Assembly: GCA_945862245.1 (NCBI GenBank)
Contig: CAMAXN010000005.1
Coordinates: 28,755-92,754 of the forward strand
Origin: Prosthecobacter debontii
GTDB lineage: Bacteria; Verrucomicrobiota; Verrucomicrobiia; Verrucomicrobiales; Akkermansiaceae
DNA length: 64,000 bases
Reading direction: 5' to 3'
A program made the position numbers and the translations under genes. The notes under the pieces are model-generated. The model made no database searches. It saw only the letters and a program-made list of their open reading frames with translations, and was not told where the DNA came from. Of the stretch, positions 25,155 to 34,231 are shown one piece after another; the stretch's first letter is position 1, and the number at the start of each line of letters is the position of its first letter.

Positions 25155-27056
25155 ATGAACTTTTTCGAGGCACAGGAACGGGCTAGGAAATCCAGCCGCG
25201 CTCTGGTGTGGTGGTTCATCCTGTCCGTGGTCGGGGTCATCGTGGTGATGTATGTGTTGGGGGTAAGCCTTTGGCAGTACAGTTCAACGAACCCGCAGGG
25301 CATCAACCACGCCACCGACACCGCCGAGCTCGTTTGGTGGGATCCGACAATATTCACATGGGTGAGCGTCCTCGTTGGCGGGGTGATCATGACAGGAAGC
25401 TGGGTGAAGCTGGCGCAGCTTTCCGGTGGCGGAAAAGTGGTCGCGCAGAGTCTCGGCGGCAGAGCGGTGGAGCCGACCACGACGGATCTGCCCGAGCGGC
25501 GATTGCTCAATGTGGTGGAGGAAATAGCTATTGCATCCGGCGTGCCGGTGCCGGAGGTATGGATCATGGACGAGGAGCAGGGCATCAATGCCTTTGCGGC
25601 CGGAACGGATCCGAGCAATGCGGTGATCGGTATAACTCGCGGGACGCTAGAGCGGCTGACCCGCACTGAACTGCAGGGCGTGGTGGCACATGAGTTTAGT
25701 CACATCCTCAACGGCGACATGAAGCTCAACATGCGGCTGATGGGCTGGATCTTCGGGCTGGTGATGCTTTCCATGCTCGGGCGCATCATGATCGAATCGT
25801 TACGTTTCATGCGCGGCTCGCGTGACTCAAAGGCGGGGGGGATCATTCTTGCGCTGGTGGTGGCGGGGTTGGCGGTTTGGCTGGTGGGATCGATCGGCGT
25901 GCTTTTCGCGAGGATGCTGCAGGCGGCGATTTCCAGGCAGCGTGAGTATCTGGCTGATGCCTCGGCGGTCCAGTTCACTAGGCAAGTGGAAGGTATTGCG
26001 GGGGCTTTGAAAAAGATTGGGGGCTATTCGGAACATGGCACGATTCGCTCTCCGAAAGCGATGGAGGCACGGCATATGTTTTTTGCTGGTAGCGGGTTTA
26101 GCTCGTTGATGGCGACGCATCCGCCTTTGGATAAGCGGATCAAGGCCATCGATCCGCACTGGAACGGTGACATGCTGCAAGGTATGGCCGATCCGGTGCG
26201 TGCGGAGGAGTTTAGCGGAGCGATGGGTTTTTCCGGTTCGCTGGAGCGGACGGCTGCGCGGGGCAGTGTGGATTCTCTGGGTGAAAATGTTAGGCTCGAC
26301 AGCCATGTCGGTGCTGCGATCCGCGAGGATTTGAGGGCGGGGAAGGCGATCGCCTTTTCGAAACAGGAGGCGAAAACGCTTTTGCTCGGGCTGCTGGTTG
26401 CGGCGGATCACGACTGGCGTGAGACGGCGAAGCGTATTCTGGAAGAACATGGTTTGGACGCGGAGATGATCGCGCAGGTCATTGCTTGGAGTGTGGATCT
26501 GGAGGGATATGATTCCTCCAAGAAATTGGCGCTCGTTGATCTCTCGCTTTCATGGCTGCGCAAGATGAGCCAATCAGAGGCGCGGGATTTCGTAACGGCC
26601 AGCCAAGCGCTGATCGAAGCGGACGGTGAGGTGAACTTGTTTGAGTTCATGCTGCAGAAAGTCATCGAGCGGCATGTCCTGATCGGACTCGGATTAAAGC
26701 CGGTGCCTGGCATGCGTTATCGGAAAATCCAAGACCTGGAGCGCGAGTTGGCGGATCTGTTAAGCGTGTTCGCCACTCTGGCGGGAGGCGGGACGGCGAT
26801 CGAGTTGGCCGTGGTGCAATACCGGGAGCATACCGGAAGAGAGTTGCCACGTTCCACGGCTGGTTTGAGCGAGGTGTCGAGAGCGCTTGAGGAAATGGAT
26901 GCCGCCACGCCGCTGGTGAAACAACAGATTCTGCGTTTATGCGGCTTGGTTGTCACGGATGACGGGCATGTGGCCTATCAGGAAATGGAACTCCTGCGTG
27001 CGACGGCTGAGGCGATCGGCGCACCGATCCCGCCGCTTGTTAGGAAAGCGATTTGA
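25155..27056 (+). CDS. M48 family (HtpX-like) membrane metalloprotease with C-terminal extension
   Basis: Two N-terminal membrane helices are followed by an M48 domain: zinc motif VVAHEFSHILNGD at about residue 180, then two more helices, and RQREYLADASAVQFTR with the third zinc ligand Glu. Residues from about 340 to the end form a helical cytosolic region of nearly 300 residues (for example KQEAKTLLLGLLVAADHDWR). It is not part of classic HtpX; its FVTASQALIEADGEVNLFE stretch resembles TerB-type acidic helices. It lies directly after lemA. It likely degrades misfolded membrane proteins; the tail may regulate it. Confidence 0.9.
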   Translation: MNFFEAQERARKSSRALVWWFILSVVGVIVVMYVLGVSLWQYSSTNPQGINHATDTAELVWWDPTIFTWVSVLVGGVIMTGSWVKLAQLSGGGKVVAQSLGGRAVEPTTTDLPERRLLNVVEEIAIASGVPVPEVWIMDEEQGINAFAAGTDPSNAVIGITRGTLERLTRTELQGVVAHEFSHILNGDMKLNMRLMGWIFGLVMLSMLGRIMIESLRFMRGSRDSKAGGIILALVVAGLAVWLVGSIGVLFARMLQAAISRQREYLADASAVQFTRQVEGIAGALKKIGGYSEHGTIRSPKAMEARHMFFAGSGFSSLMATHPPLDKRIKAIDPHWNGDMLQGMADPVRAEEFSGAMGFSGSLERTAARGSVDSLGENVRLDSHVGAAIREDLRAGKAIAFSKQEAKTLLLGLLVAADHDWRETAKRILEEHGLDAEMIAQVIAWSVDLEGYDSSKKLALVDLSLSWLRKMSQSEARDFVTASQALIEADGEVNLFEFMLQKVIERHVLIGLGLKPVPGMRYRKIQDLERELADLLSVFATLAGGGTAIELAVVQYREHTGRELPRSTAGLSEVSRALEEMDAATPLVKQQILRLCGLVVTDDGHVAYQEMELLRATAEAIGAPIPPLVRKAI

Positions 27057-27057
27057 A

Positions 27058-27210
27058 CTTGGACTGCTACAGCCTGCTGTAGCTTTCCGTGAGACAGCCT
27101 GCTGTCAACGGCGGAGGACTGGGAGTGAACAAGCCTCGCCGTGCCAATGCCGCCCGGCTCGCAGCGGGCTGCATGGCCAAAAAGCTACAGCAGGCTGTAG
27201 CAGTCCAAGG
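27058..27210. repeat. REP-like hairpin element, copy 2
   Basis: It begins two bases after the M48 gene with CTTGGACTGCTACAGCCTGC and ends with GCTACAGCAGGCTGTAGCAG then TCCAAGG. Terminal arms are inverted, and internal hairpins with CCTG/CAGG loops match the copy near 18.1 kb. The left 49 bases or so agree closely with that copy; the centre is less conserved. Confidence 0.92.
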
Positions 27211-27255
27211 CAGTCGGCGCTTGCGTTTGGGGTATTGTGCGGGAAGGATTCCGGC

Positions 27256-28083
27256 GTGGAAAAGCAGCGCAGGCCATGGTGGCTTTATCTGAATTTGTTG
27301 GGCATTGATGCGCCGCTGATCGCGGTGATCTGGCTTTTCCTTTTCGCGCGGACCTGGCGTATCGATTATCATCCTTGGCAGGCCTATGTGGTGCTTGGTT
27401 TTGCGGCATGGACGATACGGATTGTGATGAAACTGCTACAAGGATCGATGGCTTCTGATGATACTTCTTTTACGATGGTACACAGGAAACAGCTGAAGGT
27501 GACGGCGTTGATTTCAGGTTTATTAGCCATTATAATCACAGTGCTAACTTTTCCGCTTTCAGTATATATGTATTTACTGGTGGGTGTCTTGTTCGTAGCC
27601 GGATATTTCGCTCTGACGCTATTTTCTCAGCAGGAAGGGAATGATATCGGTTATGCGCGACACGCGATTGGTGGGATCGCATTCGCTTACGGAACCGCTC
27701 TGGCGGCACAGGTTTATCTTCCTGGTTTCGGCTTTCAGGATCTCATTTTTTCAAGGGAGTTTATTTGTTTTGCTGTGCTATGCCTTCTGGCTTCATCCGC
27801 GATGGAGTTATGGGAGCGATCCCTAAAGTCTGCCGCTGACGGCGAAGTCAGTTCGATGGATGAAATCGCCATTTCGCTGCCGCTGACGCTTTTAGGGGCT
27901 GCGGCTTTGGTGTTCGCAGTACAGGATGACCTTATGATCGCTCGCCCCTTTTATTATGCTATCCTAACTGGTGCTGCGCTGCTTCAGGTGCTCAATCGGA
28001 CACGAGGACGATTTAGTTTGGCCACGCTGAAAGTTCTCACCACCCTTTGCTTGCTGCTGCCCGGCATCGTTTTCATAAGTTAA
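27256..28083 (+). CDS. Polytopic membrane protein of unknown function
   Basis: The track ORF runs through the hairpin element; GTG at 27256 with GGAAGGA eight bases upstream is the probable start, giving about 275 residues. The protein has about eight hydrophobic helices, for example LIAVIWLFLFARTW, VTALISGLLAIIITVLTF and LKVLTTLCLLLPGIVFIS, with short charged loops. The layout resembles UbiA-like prenyltransferases, but I cannot find their Asp-rich motifs, so no function is given. It follows the lemA-M48 pair but is separated by the repeat element. Confidence 0.65.
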   Translation: MEKQRRPWWLYLNLLGIDAPLIAVIWLFLFARTWRIDYHPWQAYVVLGFAAWTIRIVMKLLQGSMASDDTSFTMVHRKQLKVTALISGLLAIIITVLTFPLSVYMYLLVGVLFVAGYFALTLFSQQEGNDIGYARHAIGGIAFAYGTALAAQVYLPGFGFQDLIFSREFICFAVLCLLASSAMELWERSLKSAADGEVSSMDEIAISLPLTLLGAAALVFAVQDDLMIARPFYYAILTGAALLQVLNRTRGRFSLATLKVLTTLCLLLPGIVFIS

Positions 28084-28230
28084 ACTGCTAGGAGTTTACG
28101 ATGAGGACGTTCGAAATGATAGAGATACTGGAGTTGGGATATTTGATATTGGGGGAAGAGTATTGATAGACTGTTCTCATGACTGACTGGGACTACAAGT
28201 TCCAGCCAATATCCAACTTACTCGGGAGGC

Positions 28231-30672
28231 TTAACGGCGGTGAATGGGAAGTAGATTCCGACGCTCTGCGGGTTGCTCGGCGACTGGAATGGCCGCAGGC
28301 TGGGTGCTGCGCTTCGCGGAGGACCCTTTTTGATCGACTTCTTCAAGCTGAGGCAGGACTGACCCGTCGGAGAACTTGCGAGCTGGATCAGAAACTTCGT
28401 AGCGAGAGTCCATATCTGTTTGCACATTGCTTAGTGAGTTATCACTGCTCACGATGGAGGGCTGGATGAAAATCATCAATTCATCGCGATCTACACCTTT
28501 GGTTTTCGTTGAGAAAAAGCGACCCAGACCAGGTATGTCACTGAGGAGCGGGATGCCGGAGACAGTTTCCGTGTCGTTGGTGGTGATGAGTCCGCCGAGG
28601 ATGATAGTTTGATTGTTGGGTACTGTTACGGTGGTAAGTAGTTCGCGGGTGCCGATGATGGGGACACTGCCAACGCCTTCGATATTTTCCGACTGTCCGA
28701 TCACGTCATCGCTGACAAGGGCGATCTGGAGGGTGATCTCGTTTTTGGAATTCACGAGGGGGATAACTTCGAGTTTCAGAACCACATCGCGGTATTCGAT
28801 GTTTGTGCTGAAGCTGCTATTGAATTGGTTGCTACTGGTGGGGATCGCGATCCTGCGTCCCGATGAGATTGTGCCGATTTGATTGTTTTTGACAAAAATT
28901 GAAGGACGCGAGAGGACGATGAAGTCGCTCGAAGTGGCGAGTAAGTTTGCGAAAATACCCAGTTCCTCACCAATTCTACCGTAAAGAGATAGGCCTACTT
29001 TACTTGGAAAGGAGCCTGCCGCTGTGCCGGTTATTGGATTAATAATGCTGCTGGGATCGACACTGTTTGCAGCGCCGCCATTTAAGATGGAACCTGCTAA
29101 ACCACCTTTGTTGTTGCTATCATATGCGCGTAACCAATCAATGCCAGTCGAAATGGAGTTGCCAAGCGAGAGTTGGCCGAAGACTGTGGAAATCATGACC
29201 TGATCCGCTTTTACATCAACCTGATCCAGCAGGTTTTCAACAATCTCCACGGCGGTTGGCGGCCCTTGGACCACAATGGAGTTGGTGATGTTGTCAGCGA
29301 CAAGGAGAGTGCGGCCGATCAGTAGGGACTGGGGTGCGGTGTTGACATTGGGAGCGGAAAGTGAACTTCCTCGCGAGCCTGAGGAGCCGCCGGAATTGTT
29401 ACCGCCGAACGAGTTGCCCCCCTGCGAGCCGCTGCCATTGAACAGGCTATTGTTGTTTTGTTGCGTGCGGTTATTCTGCGTGTTTTGCGTGTTCTGACCG
29501 CCTGTGAGTTGTGTCTGGGCTCGGCCACCACCTTCGGCACCGGCGGTTCCGGTGCCAGTGAATGCGCGGGTGAGAGCATCACCTGCGATAGGGATAAAAT
29601 CGGCGACAGAGAGGAATTCGAGTTTGCGGCGGAGGAAATTTCGCTGGTCAGTTTTGATATCGAATTGACGGACAAGCCCCTCTAGGAAGACGATATCTAC
29701 CGGGCGACCAATGGCAAAAATACGGTTCGTACGGGCGTCCGGTATAATTTGTATGGGGGTAGTTGAGTTGGAGGCGGGGCCTGCGTTCTTGGCGATTGCC
29801 GAGTTGATTGAGTTTTGTTGGGCCGCCGATACTTCGGGCAGTTCTTGGCGCTGTACACTCGCTGTGTTGTTGGATTCGCTCTGCTGTTGACCAAGGAGTT
29901 CGGTGAGGGTGGCGGCGAGTTCGGTGACATCAGCGAATTGAACATCGATGAAGCGGGTTGCGACCTCGGTGGAGGGCTTATCGATTTCCTTTCTAAGATC
30001 GATCAGCTTACGTATTAGAGAAGTGTTTTCCGTGATGATGACAGAGGAGCCACTGGCGGTGATAGAACCGAAGGCTCCGAACTGGCCGACGACCTGCTGG
30101 AACACGCGAACGGCTTCGTCGGGTTTCAGGTAGGAGAACGTCATGATATAGGAAATGACGGCGTCGCCCTCGGGGAGCGCGTCGGTTTCCGTGTAAACTT
30201 TCACGCCGCGCCCAGTGGGCTTGAGGCCCGCCGTGGCAAGAGTTAGTATATCGAGGTTGGTATCAACGGCATCAGGGACAAAGACAAAGTTCTCAATGGT
30301 GGCTGCTTTCTTCAAGAGTTCGGAAGCTTCGCGGTAGGTGAGAGGATCTTGCGGGGAGGCGGGTTGTACGAAACGGAATTCAGCAGCGGCGGCGGCGGAA
30401 GCGACGATCACGCGGCGCCCTGTATATTTGCGGTATAGGTCGGCGAGGTCGTCACCAGAAAGTTTTAGCTGCTCGATGCTTTCCTCGATGAGGGTGTCAC
30501 CAAGGTTCGCGGCGGGCGGGGCGGCGGGCGGTTTTGGGGCAACGGGCGGTTTTGGGGCAACGGGCGGTTGTGGGGCAGCGGGCGGTTGTGGGGCAACGGG
30601 GATGGCAGGAATTTCCTCGTTTTGGGCAGAAAGCCGAAGAACGAAGAAGGAGACGAGTACAAGGAGGCGCAT
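28231..30672 (-). CDS. gspD: Type II secretion outer-membrane secretin
   Basis: At 813 residues this has a signal peptide, a proline-rich spacer, N-domains (SGDDLADLYRKYTGRRVIV, IMTFSYLKPDEAVRVFQQVV) and an Asn/Gln/Gly/Ser-rich low-complexity stretch near 400. The secretin domain has VPIIGTRELLTTVTVPNNQT followed by ILGGLITT and SGIPLLSDIPGLGRFFS. Secretin multimers form the outer-membrane gate of type II secretion. It is the last gene of the minus-strand gsp block. The C-terminal tail after RPQ-like SIVSSDNS contains no obvious S-domain. Confidence 0.95.
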   Translation of the reverse strand: MRLLVLVSFFVLRLSAQNEEIPAIPVAPQPPAAPQPPVAPKPPVAPKPPAAPPAANLGDTLIEESIEQLKLSGDDLADLYRKYTGRRVIVASAAAAAEFRFVQPASPQDPLTYREASELLKKAATIENFVFVPDAVDTNLDILTLATAGLKPTGRGVKVYTETDALPEGDAVISYIMTFSYLKPDEAVRVFQQVVGQFGAFGSITASGSSVIITENTSLIRKLIDLRKEIDKPSTEVATRFIDVQFADVTELAATLTELLGQQQSESNNTASVQRQELPEVSAAQQNSINSAIAKNAGPASNSTTPIQIIPDARTNRIFAIGRPVDIVFLEGLVRQFDIKTDQRNFLRRKLEFLSVADFIPIAGDALTRAFTGTGTAGAEGGGRAQTQLTGGQNTQNTQNNRTQQNNNSLFNGSGSQGGNSFGGNNSGGSSGSRGSSLSAPNVNTAPQSLLIGRTLLVADNITNSIVVQGPPTAVEIVENLLDQVDVKADQVMISTVFGQLSLGNSISTGIDWLRAYDSNNKGGLAGSILNGGAANSVDPSSIINPITGTAAGSFPSKVGLSLYGRIGEELGIFANLLATSSDFIVLSRPSIFVKNNQIGTISSGRRIAIPTSSNQFNSSFSTNIEYRDVVLKLEVIPLVNSKNEITLQIALVSDDVIGQSENIEGVGSVPIIGTRELLTTVTVPNNQTIILGGLITTNDTETVSGIPLLSDIPGLGRFFSTKTKGVDRDELMIFIQPSIVSSDNSLSNVQTDMDSRYEVSDPARKFSDGSVLPQLEEVDQKGSSAKRSTQPAAIPVAEQPAERRNLLPIHRR
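30524..30595 (-). repeat. Four 18-bp tandem repeats in gspD
   Basis: Four units of CGGGCGGTTTTGGGGCAA or close variants, read on the plus strand, encode the APQPPA/APKPPV spacer just after the GspD signal peptide. The repeat probably sets the length of a flexible periplasmic linker and may vary between strains. Confidence 0.9.
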
Positions 30673-30715
30673 AGCGATATTGGGATATGTGTGTTATTCG
30701 GAAAACTTCTCGGAC

Positions 30716-31345
30716 TTAACGGTTAGGTGGTCTGCGGCGGTCACCGGCACTCCGGCCTGGTTGTTGCTGCGTATTAGCGGCAGGTGATGGGGGCGCCAGT
30801 ACGCGCGGGCGTGGTCCGCTCGGGGCGGCTTGCCCGCCGGGGTTCTGTTTTGGAGTCGGCGTGATATTAACCCCGGGCGGTAGATTTTGATTTCCCTGCG
30901 AGGCTACGGGGGCTGCGGGGGCTACGGGGGCAGCCTTGAGGGTAACGAGTTCCGGTTCGAAAGTGACCGTGCCCCGGATGGAACCGGAGGAGAGGACGAC
31001 AGTGGTTCCGAGGGCTTTCTCAGGGTTGCGGTCCACCGAGACTACCTTGAATTCATCACTGCCTCCCGGTTCGATTAGTTTTTTAATCTCCGGATTCTTT
31101 TTGCTGTGGATGGTGATACGATATCCGCCAGGGACGGGCGCAATGCCGGTGAGAGTAAAATCCTCAAAGGGGTTTACGGCGGGTGCTGATGTCTCAACAA
31201 TCGGCTTGGAGGTGAAAGGGCTGTTAGTCCATAGCCCTGTGTATTTAACCAGCGGTTGCTTTTTCGGCGTGCTTGCATGGGCCGATAAAGAAGTGAAGGC
31301 GGCGATGGTGGCGATGGTGGCGAGCAGCAAGGGGAGTGATTTCAT
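30716..31345 (-). CDS. GspC/PilP-like exported protein of the secretion operon
   Basis: Met at 31345 overlaps the stop of the upstream GspM-like gene in an ATGA, which fixes the start. A signal peptide (LPLLLATIATIAAFTSLSAHA) leads into about 100 residues with FEDFTLTGIAPVPGGYRITI, which recalls the small beta domain (homology region) of GspC or PilP. A Pro/Gln-rich tail follows. The C-terminus ends in RRRPPNR. No PDZ domain is present. In this position it could link the inner-membrane platform to GspD; that is inferred from context. Confidence 0.6.
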   Translation of the reverse strand: MKSLPLLLATIATIAAFTSLSAHASTPKKQPLVKYTGLWTNSPFTSKPIVETSAPAVNPFEDFTLTGIAPVPGGYRITIHSKKNPEIKKLIEPGGSDEFKVVSVDRNPEKALGTTVVLSSGSIRGTVTFEPELVTLKAAPVAPAAPVASQGNQNLPPGVNITPTPKQNPGGQAAPSGPRPRVLAPPSPAANTQQQPGRSAGDRRRPPNR

Positions 31346-31866
31346 AGCAAGGGTGGGAACCATTGGGAGAGCGTGGCGGAGCAGTCGATGAGGGTGTCGT
31401 CCTTGCTATTCGGGGTCATGCGGATTTGTAAGGCTGTGCGGAAGATGTCGGGGTCATTAATCGCATCGAACCATCGGTAGAGTGCCTGCTCTTGGCCCGT
31501 GAGGTTTATTTTCACTTGGGCGCGGTGGTAGTGAACTCCACTATCATCGGTGGGCAGCGGTTCCTGGCTTTTTACCGTAAGTCCACAGTTCTTAGCCTGC
31601 GTTTCCGCGAAGAGTTGGAGCGCGTTTTGGGTATCTTGATAGGTGGCAGGTTTGGGCTCTTTCTCCGCTAGCCAAGCCATCTGCTCGGCGAACTCGCTGG
31701 AGCTTTCGCGAAACAGGATCGTTTGCTCGAGTTGTGATTTGGCGGAAGTTAAATCGCTGTCGTAAAGGTTTTTTTTATTCTTGTAGAACGTGTAAAGGAA
31801 AACATTCAGGATCAAGAACCCGGCGATCAGGAACAGTGTCAGGAGTTTCTTTTCGCGGTCGGACAT
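31342..31866 (-). CDS. GspM/PilO-like inner-membrane protein
   Basis: The 174-residue product has one N-terminal membrane helix (LLTLFLIAGFLILNVFLYTF), a coiled coil and a small alpha-beta domain ending QALYRWFDAINDPDIFRTAL and TLSQWFPPLL. This layout is that of GspM and PilO, assembly-platform proteins. Sequence identity is too weak for a firm name. It is translationally coupled to the downstream GspC/PilP-like gene and follows the GspL-like gene. Confidence 0.65.
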   Translation of the reverse strand: MSDREKKLLTLFLIAGFLILNVFLYTFYKNKKNLYDSDLTSAKSQLEQTILFRESSSEFAEQMAWLAEKEPKPATYQDTQNALQLFAETQAKNCGLTVKSQEPLPTDDSGVHYHRAQVKINLTGQEQALYRWFDAINDPDIFRTALQIRMTPNSKDDTLIDCSATLSQWFPPLL

Positions 31867-31959
31867 GGATGGGCTACGAGTAGGGAATGCCGGTGAATGA
31901 TGGATTTGTCGGAAATACAGGAAAGTGTAATAGCAAAGCCTACTCGGCGAAAATAGATT

Positions 31960-33189
31960 TCAGGGATTACTTGCGCCGGAGAAGACGAACTCCCAGCTGC
32001 GGCTGGTTTGGCGGGGTGCTGGGGTTTGCCACTCGAACGCGGCTAGGTCGTTGTTATTTCCGAGGTTCAGCGAAAACTGATTGACTGACTGCAACTGGGC
32101 CGCCTCGCCCCTGAGGTTAATTTGGGTAGCGGAAATGTCGGCAGTGGTGAGACGTAGGCCGGAATTGGCCGGAATGGAGCGGGCGATTCGGTTGAGTATA
32201 TCGACAGTGTTGTGGTTGAGGTCTATACCGTGTTCAAGTTCGTCCCATTTCGCAATGTGGAGTGTGTAGGCCTCGCCTTCGGGGGCTACAGCGCTAATTT
32301 GGGCGAGGAGCTTGGAAGTTGTGGATTGGGTTTTCCAAAGCTCGAAGCCAAGGTAGCCGACGGTGCCGAGGTAAATGACAGTAAGTGCGGCGATAGCGAG
32401 GATGGTGTTCTGACGCTTGCGGGCGTTGCGGCGCGCGGCGCGGACATCTGCGGGTAAGAGCTTGCTAAGCGGTTCCGGAAGGATTGGTGTGGGCCGGGGG
32501 GAGAGCTCGACTTGCAGGGAAAGGGAATGGGAAAGGTGGCTCGTTTCCATGTCAGGGTCGGATGACCAGACGATAGCTCTGGACGGTTCAGTGCGGATTC
32601 CCTGCATGGAAAGCTGGGCGATGGCGATGCGGACTTCACGGATAAGACCTGCATCGGGCGAAGGAGCGGTTACGGACGTTGCTTGGCAATAAAGCAGCTT
32701 CCCATCCTGATAGATTGCGAATACCCATTGGCCTAGCTCGCGCCAGAGGGCGAGGGCATTATCATTGATGGGAAGGGTGCGAGGCGTGATATCGAACGCT
32801 TTAGGGGAAACGGGCGGAAGATCCGCTGCTTGCGGGGATCGAAGGATCACCGATAAAAAAACTGATTCGTCGGAACCTGTAACCAGCGGGAAAATATCTG
32901 TGAGCTGGCCGGCGAAGGGATCAGTGCGGAACCCGAGGCGCTCGGCGTGCGTGGCGGCGAGATCATCGAAGAGCGAGGCGTCGCCGGTCGGCACATGGAG
33001 TGGGAGTGCGGTAAAGGATTTCACCGGGAAAAGGAAAATCAGATCGCCCTGCGGCGGCTTCCCGATCTCCGAAGGCTGCACCACCGGATGGCTGGAATGC
33101 AAGGTAGCTTCGCCGTTTGGCACGACTGTCCAGATTTCCCAACCGCTTTCGCCAGGGAGAAGGAGATGGGTGTGATTTGTTTTGCTCAT
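31960..33189 (-). CDS. GspL-like (PilM/PilN-type) assembly-platform protein
   Basis: The N-terminal 240 residues form an actin-like cytosolic domain similar in layout to GspL/PilM (for example LIFLFPVKSFTALPLHVPTG). A transmembrane helix (LAIAALTVIYLGTVGYLGFE) follows at about 270, then a periplasmic ferredoxin-like domain with IDLNHNTVDILNRIARSIPA and LRLTTADISATQINLRGEA as in PilN/GspL. In type II secretion this protein recruits the ATPase GspE to the membrane. GspE is not in the window. The preceding gene is gspK; an AT-rich repeat separates them. Confidence 0.75.
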   Translation of the reverse strand: MSKTNHTHLLLPGESGWEIWTVVPNGEATLHSSHPVVQPSEIGKPPQGDLIFLFPVKSFTALPLHVPTGDASLFDDLAATHAERLGFRTDPFAGQLTDIFPLVTGSDESVFLSVILRSPQAADLPPVSPKAFDITPRTLPINDNALALWRELGQWVFAIYQDGKLLYCQATSVTAPSPDAGLIREVRIAIAQLSMQGIRTEPSRAIVWSSDPDMETSHLSHSLSLQVELSPRPTPILPEPLSKLLPADVRAARRNARKRQNTILAIAALTVIYLGTVGYLGFELWKTQSTTSKLLAQISAVAPEGEAYTLHIAKWDELEHGIDLNHNTVDILNRIARSIPANSGLRLTTADISATQINLRGEAAQLQSVNQFSLNLGNNNDLAAFEWQTPAPRQTSRSWEFVFSGASNP

Positions 33190-33191
33190 AA

Positions 33192-33297
33192 ATGATGGGA
33201 AACTTTAAATTCTAAATTCTAAATTTTAAATCCTAAGGAAGAGAAGTATGAGCAGAAACTTAATTGAAGTATAAAGTTTAAGGTTTGGAGTTTTAAG
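33192..33297. repeat. AT-rich dispersed intergenic repeat (copy D, inverted arms)
   Basis: AACTTTAAATTCTAAATTCT and further AT-rich text, then AATCCTAAGGAAGAGAAG, face an inverted right arm TATAAAGTTTAAGGTTTGGA. It fills the gspK/gspL gap within the secretion operon and matches the 21.0-kb copy in arm sequence and arrangement. Confidence 0.75.
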
Positions 33298-34231
33298 GTA
33301 CAATTTCGGTGGTGCGGTCGAGGAGGGCAGGGCGGCCGGTGCGATTGCGGACGATGGCGGTGATGCGGCGAGTGGAATCGCCGGAGCGGGCGGTTGAGGT
33401 GATACGGGTAGTGGTGTCTGCCACGGTAAAGCGTTGTGCAATGATTTGCCCTGTTTCCCCGCCGATGCCAAGCAGCGAAAGCGCGGTGCCGATATTCTCA
33501 AAGGGCACATCGTCCTCGGTGTCGCGGATGTTATCTGTGCCGCGGACGGTTTCTGGGATAATGGAGGTTGCTTCGGGAGTAACTTCGGCTGCTACGGAGA
33601 TGAGCTCTGCATCGGCCTCGTTGATGTCCAATGTGCCACTCGACCAGATGGTAAACCAGTTTCGCCAATCTGGGCGTAGAAACTCGACTTGGTCCATGCC
33701 AAGGACGAGAGCCATTTCCTCGATATCGTAAAAAGCCCGGTTGAAGGGCTGGTTGAGGCGCCCGAGTTTTTCATAATCCTCGATTTCCGCGCCGTTGAGC
33801 GCCACTTCGTCATCAGCATCGATCCAATCAGTTAAGGCATCGGTGAGAGCTTGTGCGCCATCGAGATCGAGACCAAAATGGATTAAAATGGAGCGGAGCA
33901 GGGTCTTGTCCTCGGCGACGACAAGGCTGTTGATATTGAAGCGGGCACCCTCTGAGGTAATGGAGACATGGACTTCTTCGTTGTTCACTTCGTCGATACG
34001 GTGGAGCAAGGGATCATTGCGCTCTACGGCCGGATTCGAGCCGATGGCGATGCCCATCTCGGCGAGTTGGAAGGCACGGGAGCCGTGGACTTTCGCGGAG
34101 GCGACTTCCATATCGAAGGAGATCACGCGCAGCGTAGTGATGGCAGCAAGGGAAAGGATGGCGATGAGCCAAAGCACGGCGACCAGAGTGAAGCCGCCTT
34201 GACCATTGCTGATATGAGTTCCGTTTATCAT
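33293..34231 (-). CDS. gspK: Type II secretion minor pseudopilin GspK
   Basis: The 312-residue protein has a prepilin leader ending in NGQGG and a hydrophobic helix FTLVAVLWLIAILSLAA. The residue at +5 is not Glu, which is typical of GspK, the tip pseudopilin. The long insert (SEGARFNINSLVVAEDKTLL, LTDALTDWIDADDE) and the helix-hairpin-helix-like stretch in DIEEMALVLGMD match the GspK alpha domain. It overlaps gspJ by 4 bp. It probably starts pseudopilus assembly with GspI and GspJ. Confidence 0.92.
   Translation of the reverse strand: MINGTHISNGQGGFTLVAVLWLIAILSLAAITTLRVISFDMEVASAKVHGSRAFQLAEMGIAIGSNPAVERNDPLLHRIDEVNNEEVHVSITSEGARFNINSLVVAEDKTLLRSILIHFGLDLDGAQALTDALTDWIDADDEVALNGAEIEDYEKLGRLNQPFNRAFYDIEEMALVLGMDQVEFLRPDWRNWFTIWSSGTLDINEADAELISVAAEVTPEATSIIPETVRGTDNIRDTEDDVPFENIGTALSLLGIGGETGQIIAQRFTVADTTTRITSTARSGDSTRRITAIVRNRTGRPALLDRTTEIVP

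Noticed and set aside
26950-27255. N-terminal 102 residues of the track ORF 26950-28083
   Set aside because: They overlap the M48 gene and run through the hairpin repeat; a GTG with a good ribosome site lies at 27256.
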